Source: Burkholderiales bacterium
Lineage (GTDB): Bacteria > Pseudomonadota > Gammaproteobacteria > Burkholderiales > Burkholderiaceae_C
Length of the DNA stretch: 64,000 bases
Reading direction: 5' to 3'
Assembly: GCA_016223165.1 (NCBI GenBank)
Contig: JACRPO010000012.1
Coordinates: forward strand, 558,001 to 622,000
Positions 15,009 to 23,749 of the stretch are shown here, one piece after another; positions within the stretch are counted from its first letter, which is position 1; each line of letters opens with the position of its first letter. The notes beneath the pieces are model-generated. The model was not told the origin of the DNA, ran no database searches, and saw nothing but the letters and a program-made list of their open reading frames with translations. Made by a program: the position numbers and the translations under genes.

Positions 15009-15863
15009 TCAGGCAGGTGAACCGCCGCCGAACAGGTCGGCCAGTTCCTTCAGCATCGCGGCGTGCACACGGTCGGCCTCGCTGCGCGGCAAGCGAGCTT
15101 CCCCGGCGTCGAAGAGATAGTCGGCCGGCCGCGGCTCCCGCTTCTTCAACCGCAAGTGGAAGATGTTCTCGGCGGCGATATTGGCTTCGCGCCGCTCGTA
15201 GCCGCGCATCAGCGCCTCGCCGATGTACTCGCCGATGGAGCGGATGGGGTGGTCGATGGTCATCTTCTCGCCGGCCGCGTCGCGCGTGAACCCGCGCACG
15301 CGGTAGTCGATGACCACCACGTCGGAACGGAAGGCGCCGATCAGCTGGTCCAACGCGGCCAGCGGCGAGATCGTGCCGCAGGTGGCGATGTCCAGGTCCA
15401 CGCGGCAGCAGACGAAACCCGAAGCGCGGTGCCGTTCCGGATAGGTGTGGAAGGTGATGTGGCTCTTGTCGAGGTGGCCGACGACGGATCGGCCGGTGTG
15501 GCCCGACGGCTCCGATCGACCCGCTTGTCCCGTTTGCTCCGTATTCGCCGTCTGCCCCGATCGCCCCGCCGGCGTCGGCGCGTGCTCGTTCAGCAGCGCC
15601 ACCAGGCTCGCGCCGTGCGGGTCGTAGCCCTGCGTGCTCACGTTCACCAGGCGGGCGTTGATGACGGCGGCCACATCGGCCAGCACGCGTTCGAGGGCCG
15701 CGACGCCGTAGAGGCGGTCCAGCGCCTGCAGGCAACGCCGCTGGGCCGCCTCCGACGCGGCGTAGCGCACGTCGAAGATGTTGAAGCTCAGCGACTTCGT
15801 GAGGTTGTTGAAGCCCGCCAGCTGCAGCCGCCGGCCCGGCGCCTCATGTGCCTCGCTCGTCAT
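15009..15863 (-). CDS. speD: S-adenosylmethionine decarboxylase proenzyme
   Basis: A 284-residue E. coli-type SpeD that supplies decarboxylated SAM, the aminopropyl donor for spermidine. The N-terminus LAGFNNLTKSLSFNIFDVRYA matches the family closely. The self-cleavage site HLDKSHITFHTYPE places the serine that becomes the pyruvoyl group at residue 134, against 112 in E. coli. The difference is an insertion of about 22 residues rich in Gly, Ser, Thr and Gln (residues about 97-125). The start is the ATG at 15863 with AAGGGAG eight bases upstream, although the frame stays open to 15992. The neighbours earP and efp are on the opposite strand. Confidence 0.95.
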   Translation of the reverse strand: MTSEAHEAPGRRLQLAGFNNLTKSLSFNIFDVRYAASEAAQRRCLQALDRLYGVAALERVLADVAAVINARLVNVSTQGYDPHGASLVALLNEHAPTPAGRSGQTANTEQTGQAGRSEPSGHTGRSVVGHLDKSHITFHTYPERHRASGFVCCRVDLDIATCGTISPLAALDQLIGAFRSDVVVIDYRVRGFTRDAAGEKMTIDHPIRSIGEYIGEALMRGYERREANIAAENIFHLRLKKREPRPADYLFDAGEARLPRSEADRVHAAMLKELADLFGGGSPA

Positions 15864-15929
15864 CGTTCGACTCCCTTCTTCCTCTTCGTCGCCATCCTCT
15901 GCCTCGCATCCTTCCTGCATGAGCAAGCC

Positions 15930-15938
15930 TGCTAAAAT
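15930..15938 (+). promoter_or_regulatory. Extended -10 promoter of efp
   Basis: TGC followed by TAAAAT (15933-15938) is an extended -10 element on the plus strand. A start about seven bases later would give efp a leader of about 200 bases. The rest of 15864-16143 holds the GC-rich leader with possible hairpins around 16012-16040 and a five-codon mini-ORF (15981-15995). I see no gene in it. Confidence 0.5.
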
Positions 15939-16143
15939 TCGCCGTTTCCCGTGGCAGCCGATTCCGATCAGCGACCACCGATGAAAGCCCACTGATCACG
16001 ACCGATCGCCCGGCCTTGACCGGCCGGGGCTGCCGGGCCATGCCGCTGGTGCCACCGCCAGCCGCAGCATCGCCAGGGCCCCGCAAGCGGCGGGCCCCCC
16101 ACCGATTACCACCTCCGCCCCGTCTTCGGGGACCCTGACCACC

Positions 16144-16698
16144 ATGAAACTCGCTCAAGAAATCCGCGCCGGCAACGTCATCATGCAGGGCAAGGACCCG
16201 ATGGTCGTGCTCAAGACCGAATACAGCCGCGGCGGCCGCAACGCGGCCACCGTGCGCATGAAGATGAAGAACCTGCTCAACGGCGGCGGCGCCGAGGGTG
16301 TGTTCAAGGCCGACGACAAGATGGACCAGATCATGCTCGACAAGAAGGAGTGCACCTACTCCTACTTCGCCGACCCGATGTATGTGTTCATGGACACCGA
16401 GTACAACCAGTACGAGGTCGAGGCCGAGAACATGGGCGACGCCATCCAGTATCTGGAAGACGGCATGCCCGTGGAAGTGACCTTCTACGACGGCAAAGCG
16501 ATCAGCGTCGAGCTGCCCACCACCGTGGCACGCCAGATCAGCACCGAACCCGCCGTCAAGGGCGACACCTCGGGCAAGGTGATGAAGCCCGCCAAGCTCG
16601 TGGGCACCGGCTTCGAGATCGCCGTGCCGCTGTTCGTCGAAGACGGCGACAAGGTCGAGATCGACACGCGCACGCACGAGTACCGCAAGCGGGTCTGA
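16144..16698 (+). CDS. efp: Translation elongation factor P
   Basis: A 184-residue EF-P of normal length, with KOW-like, OB and C-terminal domains. EF-P binds between the ribosomal P and E sites and promotes peptide bonds at consecutive prolines. The modified-loop sequence is EYSRGGRNAA with arginine at position 32, as expected for a substrate of EarP rather than the lysine pathway (EpmA/EpmB). The C-terminus DKVEIDTRTHEYRKRV is conserved. Its modification gene earP lies upstream at 13868. Confidence 0.97.
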   Translation: MKLAQEIRAGNVIMQGKDPMVVLKTEYSRGGRNAATVRMKMKNLLNGGGAEGVFKADDKMDQIMLDKKECTYSYFADPMYVFMDTEYNQYEVEAENMGDAIQYLEDGMPVEVTFYDGKAISVELPTTVARQISTEPAVKGDTSGKVMKPAKLVGTGFEIAVPLFVEDGDKVEIDTRTHEYRKRV

Positions 16699-16791
16699 CA
16701 GCGGGTCCGACGCCGCGGGCTCCTTCGGGGCCGACGGGCGACACGTCCTGCCCAGGATGCGCGGCGCGCGCACTGCGCCCTGGCCAACCCC

Positions 16792-17925
16792 ATGCCGTTC
16801 GACTTCGACGCCGCCGTCCAGGCCCCCTTTCGCATGCAGCCGGGGCTGCGGCGCATGGCGCCGGGCGCGGCACACCTGACACCGCTCGCGCCGGGGTCGC
16901 GCCATCAGCGCGAGAAACTGGCCGTGCTCTCGGCCTTCGCGCCGCAGGCGCTGCTGCGGCGGGCAGGCTTCGACGCCCGGCCTGCCCTGCATGCGCTGGC
17001 GCGTCATGCGGCCGCCGAGCACCCTCAGGCCTTCAGCTGGGATGGCCGGCGCGCCGAGGCGTTGCTGCTGTCCACGGCCGTGGAATGCGACGCGGGCGAG
17101 GCCGATGATCGGATGGGCGAGGCAGTGGAGGCGCAAAACGCGGCCGAGACGGTCCGGGTCGTGCAGATGGCCCCCGGCCGCTTCGGCCTCGGCGACGAGG
17201 TTGCCCGCTGCCTGCAAGGCCTGCCGGCCGGCTGGCGGCTGGCCGGCCTCGTCGCGCTCGCCTTCGCCGAAGACTTCGCGATCGTCGACGCGCGCGACGG
17301 CACCGTGCCCTGGCTGGCCGTGACCCTGCCGAGCCACTGGGCGCCGGAAGAGAAGGTCGGGCGCCACTTCGCCGCCGTGCATGCGCCGGTGGCCGACAAC
17401 GCCCTGCTGCTGAAGGCCTCCGACTCTCTCGTGCGGCTGGTCAGCGGCGCCGACGCCGGGGCGCGCTGGGAGCGCTTCGTCTGGACCGTCACCGACCACC
17501 CGCGGCTGCACGCCCACCCGGCGCGCCTGGCACATCCGCGCTGGCGCGACACGCCCGTCGAGCGAGCATGGTGGCGCACCGAACGGCAGACGTTCATCCC
17601 CCTGCCCGAGATGGCGCAGGCGATCTTCACGATCGAGGTCGCGCTGACACCGCTGGCCGAGGCCGTAGCCGATCCGGCACGTGCGCGCGCGTTGCACGCG
17701 GCGATCGCCAGCATGAGCGAAGCCGTGCTCGCCTATCGCGGCCTCGCCGGCGTGCGCGAGCCGCTGCTCGCCTGCCTCGCCGAGCGCGCCTGCACGGCAC
17801 AGACACCGGCAGAAACACCGGCAACGGCACCGGGAGAGACGACGGCCGCGACGGCGGACGACACATCGGCGCACGCATCGACCCACGCCTCAGCCACCAC
17901 GCCTGCCGGCCCTGCGACGAATTGA
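16792..17925 (+). CDS. DUF3445 (heme-dependent oxidative N-demethylase-like) protein
   Basis: A 377-residue member of the DUF3445 family, which Pfam relates to the alpha subunit of a heme-dependent oxidative N-demethylase. Recognisable features are the N-terminal FRMQPGLRRM, the central LPSHWAPEEKVGRHFAAVHAPV and the C-terminal RTERQTFIPLP. The other subunits of the characterised demethylase are absent, so the substrate is unknown. The last 45 residues are Thr/Ala-rich low complexity (TPAETPATAPGE). The stop is seven bases before the mnmC start on the same strand, suggesting co-transcription. Confidence 0.82.
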   Translation: MPFDFDAAVQAPFRMQPGLRRMAPGAAHLTPLAPGSRHQREKLAVLSAFAPQALLRRAGFDARPALHALARHAAAEHPQAFSWDGRRAEALLLSTAVECDAGEADDRMGEAVEAQNAAETVRVVQMAPGRFGLGDEVARCLQGLPAGWRLAGLVALAFAEDFAIVDARDGTVPWLAVTLPSHWAPEEKVGRHFAAVHAPVADNALLLKASDSLVRLVSGADAGARWERFVWTVTDHPRLHAHPARLAHPRWRDTPVERAWWRTERQTFIPLPEMAQAIFTIEVALTPLAEAVADPARARALHAAIASMSEAVLAYRGLAGVREPLLACLAERACTAQTPAETPATAPGETTAATADDTSAHASTHASATTPAGPATN

Positions 17926-17932
17926 CGCCGGC

Positions 17933-19921
17933 GTGAAGACCGCCCCCATCACGCCGGCCACGATCGAGTTCGACGCCGAGGGCGTGCCCTGCGCACCCGC
18001 CTTCGGCGACCGCTACCACGCGCGCGCCGGCGCCCTGGCGCAGGCCGCGCATGTCTTCCTGGGCGGCAACGGCCTGCCGCAGCGCTGGGCCGGGCGGCGG
18101 CGCTTCGTGATCCTCGAGACCGGCTTCGGCGTCGGTTTCAACTTTCTCGCCACCTGGGCGGCGTGGCGGCGCGAAGCGTCCGGCTGCGAGCGGCTGCACT
18201 TCGTCTCGATCGACAAGCACCCGCCCAGGCGCGAAGACCTGGCGCGCGTGCACGCGGCCGCGCTCGGCGCGCCGGGCGGCACGAGCGTGGCGACCGAGGC
18301 AACCGAGATCGCCGGGCTCGCGGCGCAGTTGCGCGCCGCCTGGCCGCCGCTCACCGGCGACCTGCATCGGCTGGCTTTCGATGCCGGGCGCGTCGAGCTG
18401 CTGCTGGCGCTCGGCGATGCCGCCACCTGGTTGCGCCGCCTGCAGCTGCAGGCAGATGCGATCTATCTCGACGGCTTCGCACCCGAGCGCAATGCCGAGA
18501 TGTGGTCGGCGACCGTCTTCGCGGCCCTGCCCGCTCTCTGCGCGCCCGGGGCCACGGCCGCCACGTGGAGCGTCGCACGCGCCGTGCGCGACGGCCTCGT
18601 GCAGCACGGCTTCGAAGTCGAGCAGGCGCCGGGCTTCGCCGGCAAACGCGAGATGACCGTGGCGCGCTTCGCACCACGGCACCGGCGCGCGCCGGCGGCG
18701 CGCCGGCAGTCGGCCCTGCCCGATGCCCGCGATGCCATCGTCGTCGGTGCCGGGCTGGCCGGTGCCGCGGCCGCGCAGGCGCTCGCCGGGCAGGGCCTCG
18801 CCGTCACCGTGCTCGAGGCCGGCCCGGCCGCCGCCGGCGGTGCCTCGGGCAACGCCGCCGGGCTCGTGCGCGGCCTCGTGGCGCGCGACGACGGTGCGCA
18901 TGCACGCTGGCACCGCGCCGCGGCGCTCGAGGCGCAGAGGCAGCTCGCGCCGTGGCTCGCGATCGCCGCCGTGCCCGGCCGCCTCGAAGGCGTGCTGCAC
19001 CTGGCCGACGACGTGGCCGAGATGCGCCGGCGCATCGAAGCCGCCGCCTGGCCCGCCGACTACGTGCAGGCGCTCGATGCCGACGCCGCCGCGGCGCTGT
19101 CCGGCGTGGCCGCCACCGGCCCGGCCTGGTGGTTCCCCGGCGGTGGCTGGGTCGACCCCGCGGCGCTCGTGCGGCACGCGCTCGCCGACAGCGGGGCTGC
19201 CCTGCGCACGGATTGCCGCGTCGAGCACCTGCAGCGGCGCGGCGCGCGCTGGCTCGCCTGCGACGTGCGCGGCCAGCCGTGGGCCGAGGCCGATCTCGTG
19301 GTGCTGGCCAACGCGGCGGACGCGGCCAGGCTGGCACCGGGCGACTGGCGGATCGGCCGCTCGCGTGGCCAGGTGACCCGCCTGACCGCAGAGCTTTTCG
19401 CCTCGGCGCACCTGCCGCATCTGCCGCATCTCCCGCACCTGCCATTGGCGCGCCACGGCTACGTCATTCCGCTGCCCGACGGCAGCCTGCTCTGCGGCGC
19501 GACGCAATCGATCGACGACGACGAAGCCGGTCTGCGCGCCCAGGACCACGCGCACAACCTCGCGGTGCTGCGGCGGCTGACCGGCACGGCGCCGTCGTTG
19601 CCCGATGCCGGCGCACTGCCCGGGCGCGTGGGCTGGCGCTGCCACACCGACGACCGCCTGCCGCTCGTCGGCGCGCTGCCGGCCGACGAGAGCTCGATCG
19701 CCGCCGGTGCCTCGCGCGCTTCCCGCCTGGCGCAGCCGCGCCACGTGCCGCGCGAGGCGGGGCTGTTCGCGCTCGCCGCGCTCGGCTCGCGCGGCATCAC
19801 GAGCGCGGCGCTCGGCGCGCGCCTGCTCGCCGCCTGGGTGTGTGCCGCGCCACTGCCGGTGGACACCGACCTGCTCGACGCCGTCGACGCGGCGCGCTAC
19901 CGCGCCCGGGCCGCGCGGTAA
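17933..19921 (+). CDS. mnmC: Bifunctional tRNA mnm5s2U34 biosynthesis protein MnmC
   Basis: A 662-residue two-domain enzyme, similar in length to E. coli MnmC. The C-terminal FAD domain removes carboxymethyl from cmnm5(s2)U34 of tRNAs, and the N-terminal SAM domain (MnmD) methylates the nm5 group. The methyltransferase part has ETGFGVGFNFLATW and YLDGFAPERNAEMW; the FAD part begins near residue 265 with the dinucleotide motif VVGAGLAGAAAAQAL and ends with LGSRGITSAALGA. The start is GTG at 17933. Residues near 494-505 are a His-Leu-Pro tandem repeat. Confidence 0.95.
   Translation: MKTAPITPATIEFDAEGVPCAPAFGDRYHARAGALAQAAHVFLGGNGLPQRWAGRRRFVILETGFGVGFNFLATWAAWRREASGCERLHFVSIDKHPPRREDLARVHAAALGAPGGTSVATEATEIAGLAAQLRAAWPPLTGDLHRLAFDAGRVELLLALGDAATWLRRLQLQADAIYLDGFAPERNAEMWSATVFAALPALCAPGATAATWSVARAVRDGLVQHGFEVEQAPGFAGKREMTVARFAPRHRRAPAARRQSALPDARDAIVVGAGLAGAAAAQALAGQGLAVTVLEAGPAAAGGASGNAAGLVRGLVARDDGAHARWHRAAALEAQRQLAPWLAIAAVPGRLEGVLHLADDVAEMRRRIEAAAWPADYVQALDADAAAALSGVAATGPAWWFPGGGWVDPAALVRHALADSGAALRTDCRVEHLQRRGARWLACDVRGQPWAEADLVVLANAADAARLAPGDWRIGRSRGQVTRLTAELFASAHLPHLPHLPHLPLARHGYVIPLPDGSLLCGATQSIDDDEAGLRAQDHAHNLAVLRRLTGTAPSLPDAGALPGRVGWRCHTDDRLPLVGALPADESSIAAGASRASRLAQPRHVPREAGLFALAALGSRGITSAALGARLLAAWVCAAPLPVDTDLLDAVDAARYRARAAR
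19412..19447 (+). repeat. 9-bp in-frame tandem repeat in mnmC
   Basis: Four units of CTGCCGCAT or close variants encode LPHLPHLPHLPL within the oxidoreductase domain. Units one and two are identical; the third and fourth differ by two or three bases. Confidence 0.85.
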
Positions 19922-19966
19922 GGGCAAGGGGCAGGACCCGGCGCCGAGCCGTCAGGGGCCCGGGCC

Positions 19967-19990
19967 GATGGGCGGATGGGCGGATGGGCG
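19967..19990. repeat. 8-bp intergenic tandem repeat
   Basis: GATGGGCG is repeated three times without change in the 105-base gap between the convergent mnmC and rpiA genes. No terminator with a T-tract was recognised in this gap. Confidence 0.85.
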
Positions 19991-20026
19991 GGCGGCAGGG
20001 AGCGGACGGCGCGGCGGTGGCGGCGC

Positions 20027-20713
20027 TCAGTAGTGCAGCGTCAGCACGCCCTGCGGCGTGCCGAGCAGGCACACCTGCGCGCGGTGGCGCGCGAAGATGC
20101 CCACCGTCACGACGCCGGGCCACTGGTTGATCTCGGCCTCCAGCGCCAGCGGATCGGTGATCGCGAGGCCACGCACGTCGAGGAGCGGGTGGCCGTTGTC
20201 GGTGAGCACGCCGGCACGCTGCGTCGCCACGCCACCGAGCGCGGCGAAGCGCCGCGCCACCTGCGGCAGCGCCATCGCGATCACCTCCACCGGCAGCGGA
20301 TAGCCACCGAGCACCTCGACGCGCTTGCTCGCGTCGGCGATGCAGACGAAGCGCTCGGCCAGGTCGGCGACGATCTTCTCGCGCGTGAGCGCGGCCCCGC
20401 CGCCCTTGATCATGCAGCCGCGCGGGTCGATCTCGTCGGCGCCGTCGACGTAGACCGGCAGCCGCTCGACCTCGCCGGCCTCGAACACGCGGATGCCGCG
20501 CGCCACGAGGCGTTCGGTGCTCGCGTTGCTGCTGCTCACGGCGCCTGCCACCGGCACCTTCATCGTCGCCAGTGCGTCGATGAAGTGGTTGACGGTGCTG
20601 CCCGTGCCCACGCCGACGAGGGCGCCGGGGATCACCTGCTCCAGCGCGGCACGGCCGACCAGGGCCTTCAGCGCATCGACTGCCTTCGCCGCGTTCTCTT
20701 CGTCTCGTGTCAT
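20027..20713 (-). CDS. rpiA: Ribose-5-phosphate isomerase A
   Basis: A 228-residue RpiA, which interconverts ribose 5-phosphate and ribulose 5-phosphate in the pentose phosphate pathway. Family motifs are clear: VGVGTGSTVNHFI (phosphate binding), VSSSNAST, YVDGADEIDP and the catalytic KGGGAALTREKIVA. The length is normal. It is divergent from pyrD with 47 bases between the start codons. A GATAAT box ends seven bases before the ATG and no RBS is visible, so the mRNA may be leaderless. Confidence 0.96.
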   Translation of the reverse strand: MTRDEENAAKAVDALKALVGRAALEQVIPGALVGVGTGSTVNHFIDALATMKVPVAGAVSSSNASTERLVARGIRVFEAGEVERLPVYVDGADEIDPRGCMIKGGGAALTREKIVADLAERFVCIADASKRVEVLGGYPLPVEVIAMALPQVARRFAALGGVATQRAGVLTDNGHPLLDVRGLAITDPLALEAEINQWPGVVTVGIFARHRAQVCLLGTPQGVLTLHY

Positions 20714-20720
20714 GGCCGCG

Positions 20721-20754
20721 ATTATCCGGAAGCGGCGGGAGCCGCTGAGACAAT
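20721..20754. promoter_or_regulatory. Divergent leaderless-type promoters of rpiA and pyrD
   Basis: For rpiA, GATAAT on the minus strand (20721-20726) is seven bases from the ATG. For pyrD, GACAAT on the plus strand (20749-20754) preceded by TGA (an extended -10 form) is six bases from the ATG. With transcription starting 6-8 bases downstream, both mRNAs would begin on the start codon. No TTGACA-like -35 is evident on either side. Confidence 0.55.
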
Positions 20755-20760
20755 GCCTTC

Positions 20761-21873
20761 ATGCCGCTGCCGCGCCTGCCGACCTTCCCCGCCCTGCCCT
20801 ACGGCCTCGCCCGGCCCTTCCTCTTCGGCCTCGACCCCGAGGCGGCGCACGAGCTCACGCTGCAGACGCTGGCGCGGCTGCAGAACACGCCGGCCATGTG
20901 CCTGTGGGCACGCGAGCGCGTGAGCGACCCCGTCACCGTCGCGGGTCTGGCCTTCCCCAACCGCATCGGCCTGGCCGCCGGCCTGGACAAGAACGGCCGC
21001 TGCATCGACGGCCTCGGCGCGATGGGCTTCGGCTTCATCGAGGTGGGCACGGTGACGCCGAAGCCGCAGCCGGGCAACCCGAAGCCGCGCATGTTCCGCC
21101 TCAAGGAGGCCGAGGCACTGATCAACCGGCTCGGCTTCAACAACGAGGGCCTCGAGGCCTTCGTCGCCAACGTGCAGCGCTCGCGGAGCTTTCGCGCCGG
21201 CGGCGGGATCGTCGGGCTGAACATCGGCAAGAACGCCGCCACGCCGATCGAGCGTGCCGCCGACGACTACCTGCTCGCGCTCGCCGGCGTGTACCCGTTC
21301 GCCGACTACGTCACCATCAACATCTCGAGCCCGAACACGAAGAACCTGCGTGCACTGCAGGGCGACGAAGCGCTCGACGCCCTGCTCGCCGCGCTGCGCA
21401 CGCGCCGCGACGAACTGGCCACGCAGTTCGACCGCCACGTGCCGATGTTCCTGAAGATCGCGCCCGACCTCGACGAGGCGCAGATCGACCTCATCGCGGC
21501 CACGCTCGTGCGGCACGGCATCGACGGCGTCGTCGCCACCAACACCACCCTCGCGCGTGAAGCGGTGCAGGGCCTGGCGCACGCCGAAGAAGGCGGTGGC
21601 CTCTCGGGCCGGCCGGTGTTCGAGGCGAGCAACCGCGTCATCCGCCGGTTGCGCGCGGCGCTGCCGGTGCCCTTCCCGATCATCGGTGTCGGCGGTGTGT
21701 TGAGCGGTGCCGATGCGCTCGCCAAGCGCGAGGCCGGCGCCGACCTCGTGCAGATCTACACCGGGCTGATCTACAAGGGGCCGGCGCTGGTGCCCGAAGC
21801 AGCGCGTGCACTGCTGCCGGTGGCCGCGCGCGCGATGCGTTCAGCGGCCGGCGCCGGCGCGGGGCGCGCATGA
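20761..21873 (+). CDS. pyrD: Dihydroorotate dehydrogenase (quinone), class 2
   Basis: A 370-residue FMN enzyme that oxidises dihydroorotate to orotate in pyrimidine synthesis and passes electrons to quinone. Class 2 features include the N-terminal membrane-associating segment, NRIGLAAGLDKNGRCIDG, NTKNLRALQG, the substrate loop with FLKIAPDL, ATNTT and the FMN phosphate site VGGVLSGADAL. Its stop overlaps the start of the CoA-transferase gene (ATGA), so the two are co-translated. The start follows a GACAAT box by six bases, without an RBS. Confidence 0.96.
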   Translation: MPLPRLPTFPALPYGLARPFLFGLDPEAAHELTLQTLARLQNTPAMCLWARERVSDPVTVAGLAFPNRIGLAAGLDKNGRCIDGLGAMGFGFIEVGTVTPKPQPGNPKPRMFRLKEAEALINRLGFNNEGLEAFVANVQRSRSFRAGGGIVGLNIGKNAATPIERAADDYLLALAGVYPFADYVTINISSPNTKNLRALQGDEALDALLAALRTRRDELATQFDRHVPMFLKIAPDLDEAQIDLIAATLVRHGIDGVVATNTTLAREAVQGLAHAEEGGGLSGRPVFEASNRVIRRLRAALPVPFPIIGVGGVLSGADALAKREAGADLVQIYTGLIYKGPALVPEAARALLPVAARAMRSAAGAGAGRA

Positions 21874-23003
21874 ACCCGCCGGGCCATCGAACCGAAGGCG
21901 ACGCCTGCGGCGCGCCGCCCGAAGGCAGCCCCGGCGCCGGCACGAGCGTCGCGAGCGTCGATCGCGGCGGCACCTTGCAGGGCGTGCGGGTCGTCGAACT
22001 CGCGAGCATCGGGCCGGGGCCCTTCGCGGCGATGCTGCTCGCCGACCATGGCGCCGAAGTACTGCGCATCGAACGCCCGGGCCCCGAGGGCCGCGACGAT
22101 GTGCGCCACGACCCGGTCACGACGCGCGGCCGCGCCGGGCGCCTCGTGCTCGACCTGAAGTCGGCCGCCGGGCGCGAGGCGCTGCTGCGCGAGGTCGAGC
22201 GCGCCGACATCCTGCTCGAGGGCTTCCGGCCCGGCGTCATGGAGCGCCTCGGCCTCGGCCCCGCGGACTGCCATGCGCGCAACCCGCGTCTCGTCTACGG
22301 CCGCATGACCGGCTGGGGTCAGCAGGGGCCGCTGGCGCCGCGCGCCGGGCACGACATCAACTACATCGCGCTCGCCGGCGCGCTGCACGCGATCGGAACC
22401 GGCGGCAAGCCCGTGCCACCACTCAACCTGATCGGCGACTTCGGCGGCGGCGCCCTGTACCTCGCGTTCGGGGTGCTGGCCGCCCTGCTGCGCGCGCGCA
22501 CCACCGGCCGCGGCCAGGTGGTCGATGCCGCGATGGTCGACGGCGCGCTGTCGCTGATGGCGATGATCTTCGGCCGCATCGCCACGGGCCATTGGCGCGA
22601 CGGCCAGCGCGCCGCCAACTCGCTCGACGGCGGCCGCCCCTGGTACGACACCTATGCCACGGCCGACGGGCGCCACGTCGCCGTGGGCGCGAACGAGCCG
22701 CAGTTCTATCGCCTGCTCTGCGAAGGGCTCGGCCTCGCGCCGCACGAGGCCGCCCTGCGCGACGACCCCGGCGCCTGGCCGGCCCTGCGCGCCTGCATCG
22801 CCGCCCGCTTCGCGACGCGCACGCGCGACGAGTGGGCGGCGCAATTCGAGGGCACCGACGCCTGCGTCAGCCCCGTCCTGACGCTGGCCGAAGCCGAAGC
22901 CCATGCGCACAACCGCGCGCGCGCCAACGTGCGGCGCGTCGACGGCGTCGCGCAGCCCGCGGTGGCGCCGCGCATCTCGCCGGCCGCGGGCGATCGTTCC
23001 TGA
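21870..23003 (+). CDS. Family III CoA transferase (CaiB/racemase type)
   Basis: A 377-residue CaiB/BaiF-family protein, most like the alpha-methylacyl-CoA racemase branch. Visible motifs are GVRVVELASIGPGPFAAML, a Gly-rich RPGVMERLGLGP, the catalytic-type AGHDINYIALAGAL with the His-Asp pair of racemases, and LIGDFGGGALYLAFGVLAA. The first 38 residues are a Gly/Pro-rich extension. It overlaps pyrD by four bases, an association that looks incidental to pyrimidine synthesis. The substrate (2-methyl-branched acyl-CoA or a carboxylic acid acceptor) cannot be read. Confidence 0.9.
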   Translation: MNPPGHRTEGDACGAPPEGSPGAGTSVASVDRGGTLQGVRVVELASIGPGPFAAMLLADHGAEVLRIERPGPEGRDDVRHDPVTTRGRAGRLVLDLKSAAGREALLREVERADILLEGFRPGVMERLGLGPADCHARNPRLVYGRMTGWGQQGPLAPRAGHDINYIALAGALHAIGTGGKPVPPLNLIGDFGGGALYLAFGVLAALLRARTTGRGQVVDAAMVDGALSLMAMIFGRIATGHWRDGQRAANSLDGGRPWYDTYATADGRHVAVGANEPQFYRLLCEGLGLAPHEAALRDDPGAWPALRACIAARFATRTRDEWAAQFEGTDACVSPVLTLAEAEAHAHNRARANVRRVDGVAQPAVAPRISPAAGDRS

Positions 23004-23257
23004 CACCGGGCGTCGTCGCGGCGCGAAGATCTGCGCGCCCGTTGCGGCCGCATTGCTGCGCGAGCCGACAACGCGCCGACAACCTAGGGGGAAGCGGGCC
23101 TCAAGAGCCCGCGAAGTTGCAACTCGTCACGGACGACCGCTCCAATGGACTCGAAAGGGTCATGCTCGCCGTCGAGAATCCCACCCGTTCGCCGCCCGGT
23201 CCGTGATCTGCTTCACGCCCCGGTTCAGCCTCCGCCCGAACCACGGGGTTGATTGCC

Positions 23258-23731
23258 ATGCAAGAACGTCTCCCCAATCTTCCGAGCACCCCTGACTTGA
23301 CGACATGGACATCGGCGCCGGCCAACGGCGCGATCCCCGACCTGGTGGCCCAGGTCTACGAAACCGCGCCGCAGGAAGAGCGGCGGGCGTTGCTGGCGAT
23401 GCTGCTGCGCCCGCTCGGCCTGCTGTCGCTGGCCGCCATCGGCAATGGCATCTTCGCGCACCTGCGCCTGCATGGCGGCTGGCCGGAGTTCCAGCCGGGT
23501 GTCGAGGACTTGAAGCGCGTGCGCAGCAGCGACGTGGTGGCACTGGTGCACCACGTGCAGCAGGTGAGCGTGGAGACCGTGCACGGCATCGCCGAGCTCG
23601 TGAAAGGTTCGCCCGTGCTCGCCGGCTCGGCCACGGCGGCGATGCTGCTCGCCCTGCTCGTGCAGCACTCGCGCCGCCGGCGCGGCGAGCCGGTGATGCG
23701 CGCGGAGGACGGCGAGGCGCGCGCCGCCTGA
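23258..23731 (+). CDS. Small membrane protein, function unknown
   Basis: A 157-residue protein I do not recognise. The ATG at 23258 is preferred over the TTG at 23249. Residues about 45-75 (RALLAMLLRPLGLLSLAAIGNGIFAHL) and about 120-140 (SPVLAGSATAAMLLALLVQ) are hydrophobic and probably membrane-spanning, with a basic RRRRGEP tail. The segment between them is polar with VRSSDVVALVHHVQQVSVETVHGIAELV. It stands alone between the CoA-transferase gene and the convergent gamma-glutamyltransferase, 18 bases from the latter's stop. The 254-base gap upstream shows no clear promoter. Confidence 0.6.
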   Translation: MQERLPNLPSTPDLTTWTSAPANGAIPDLVAQVYETAPQEERRALLAMLLRPLGLLSLAAIGNGIFAHLRLHGGWPEFQPGVEDLKRVRSSDVVALVHHVQQVSVETVHGIAELVKGSPVLAGSATAAMLLALLVQHSRRRRGEPVMRAEDGEARAA

Positions 23732-23749
23732 ACGCCGCGACCCGCTCGC

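Noticed and set aside
23004..23257. Terminator or promoter in the gap before the small membrane protein
   Set aside because: A GCGGGC/GCCCGC hairpin near 23095 has no T-tract and imperfect pairing, and no convincing promoter was seen.
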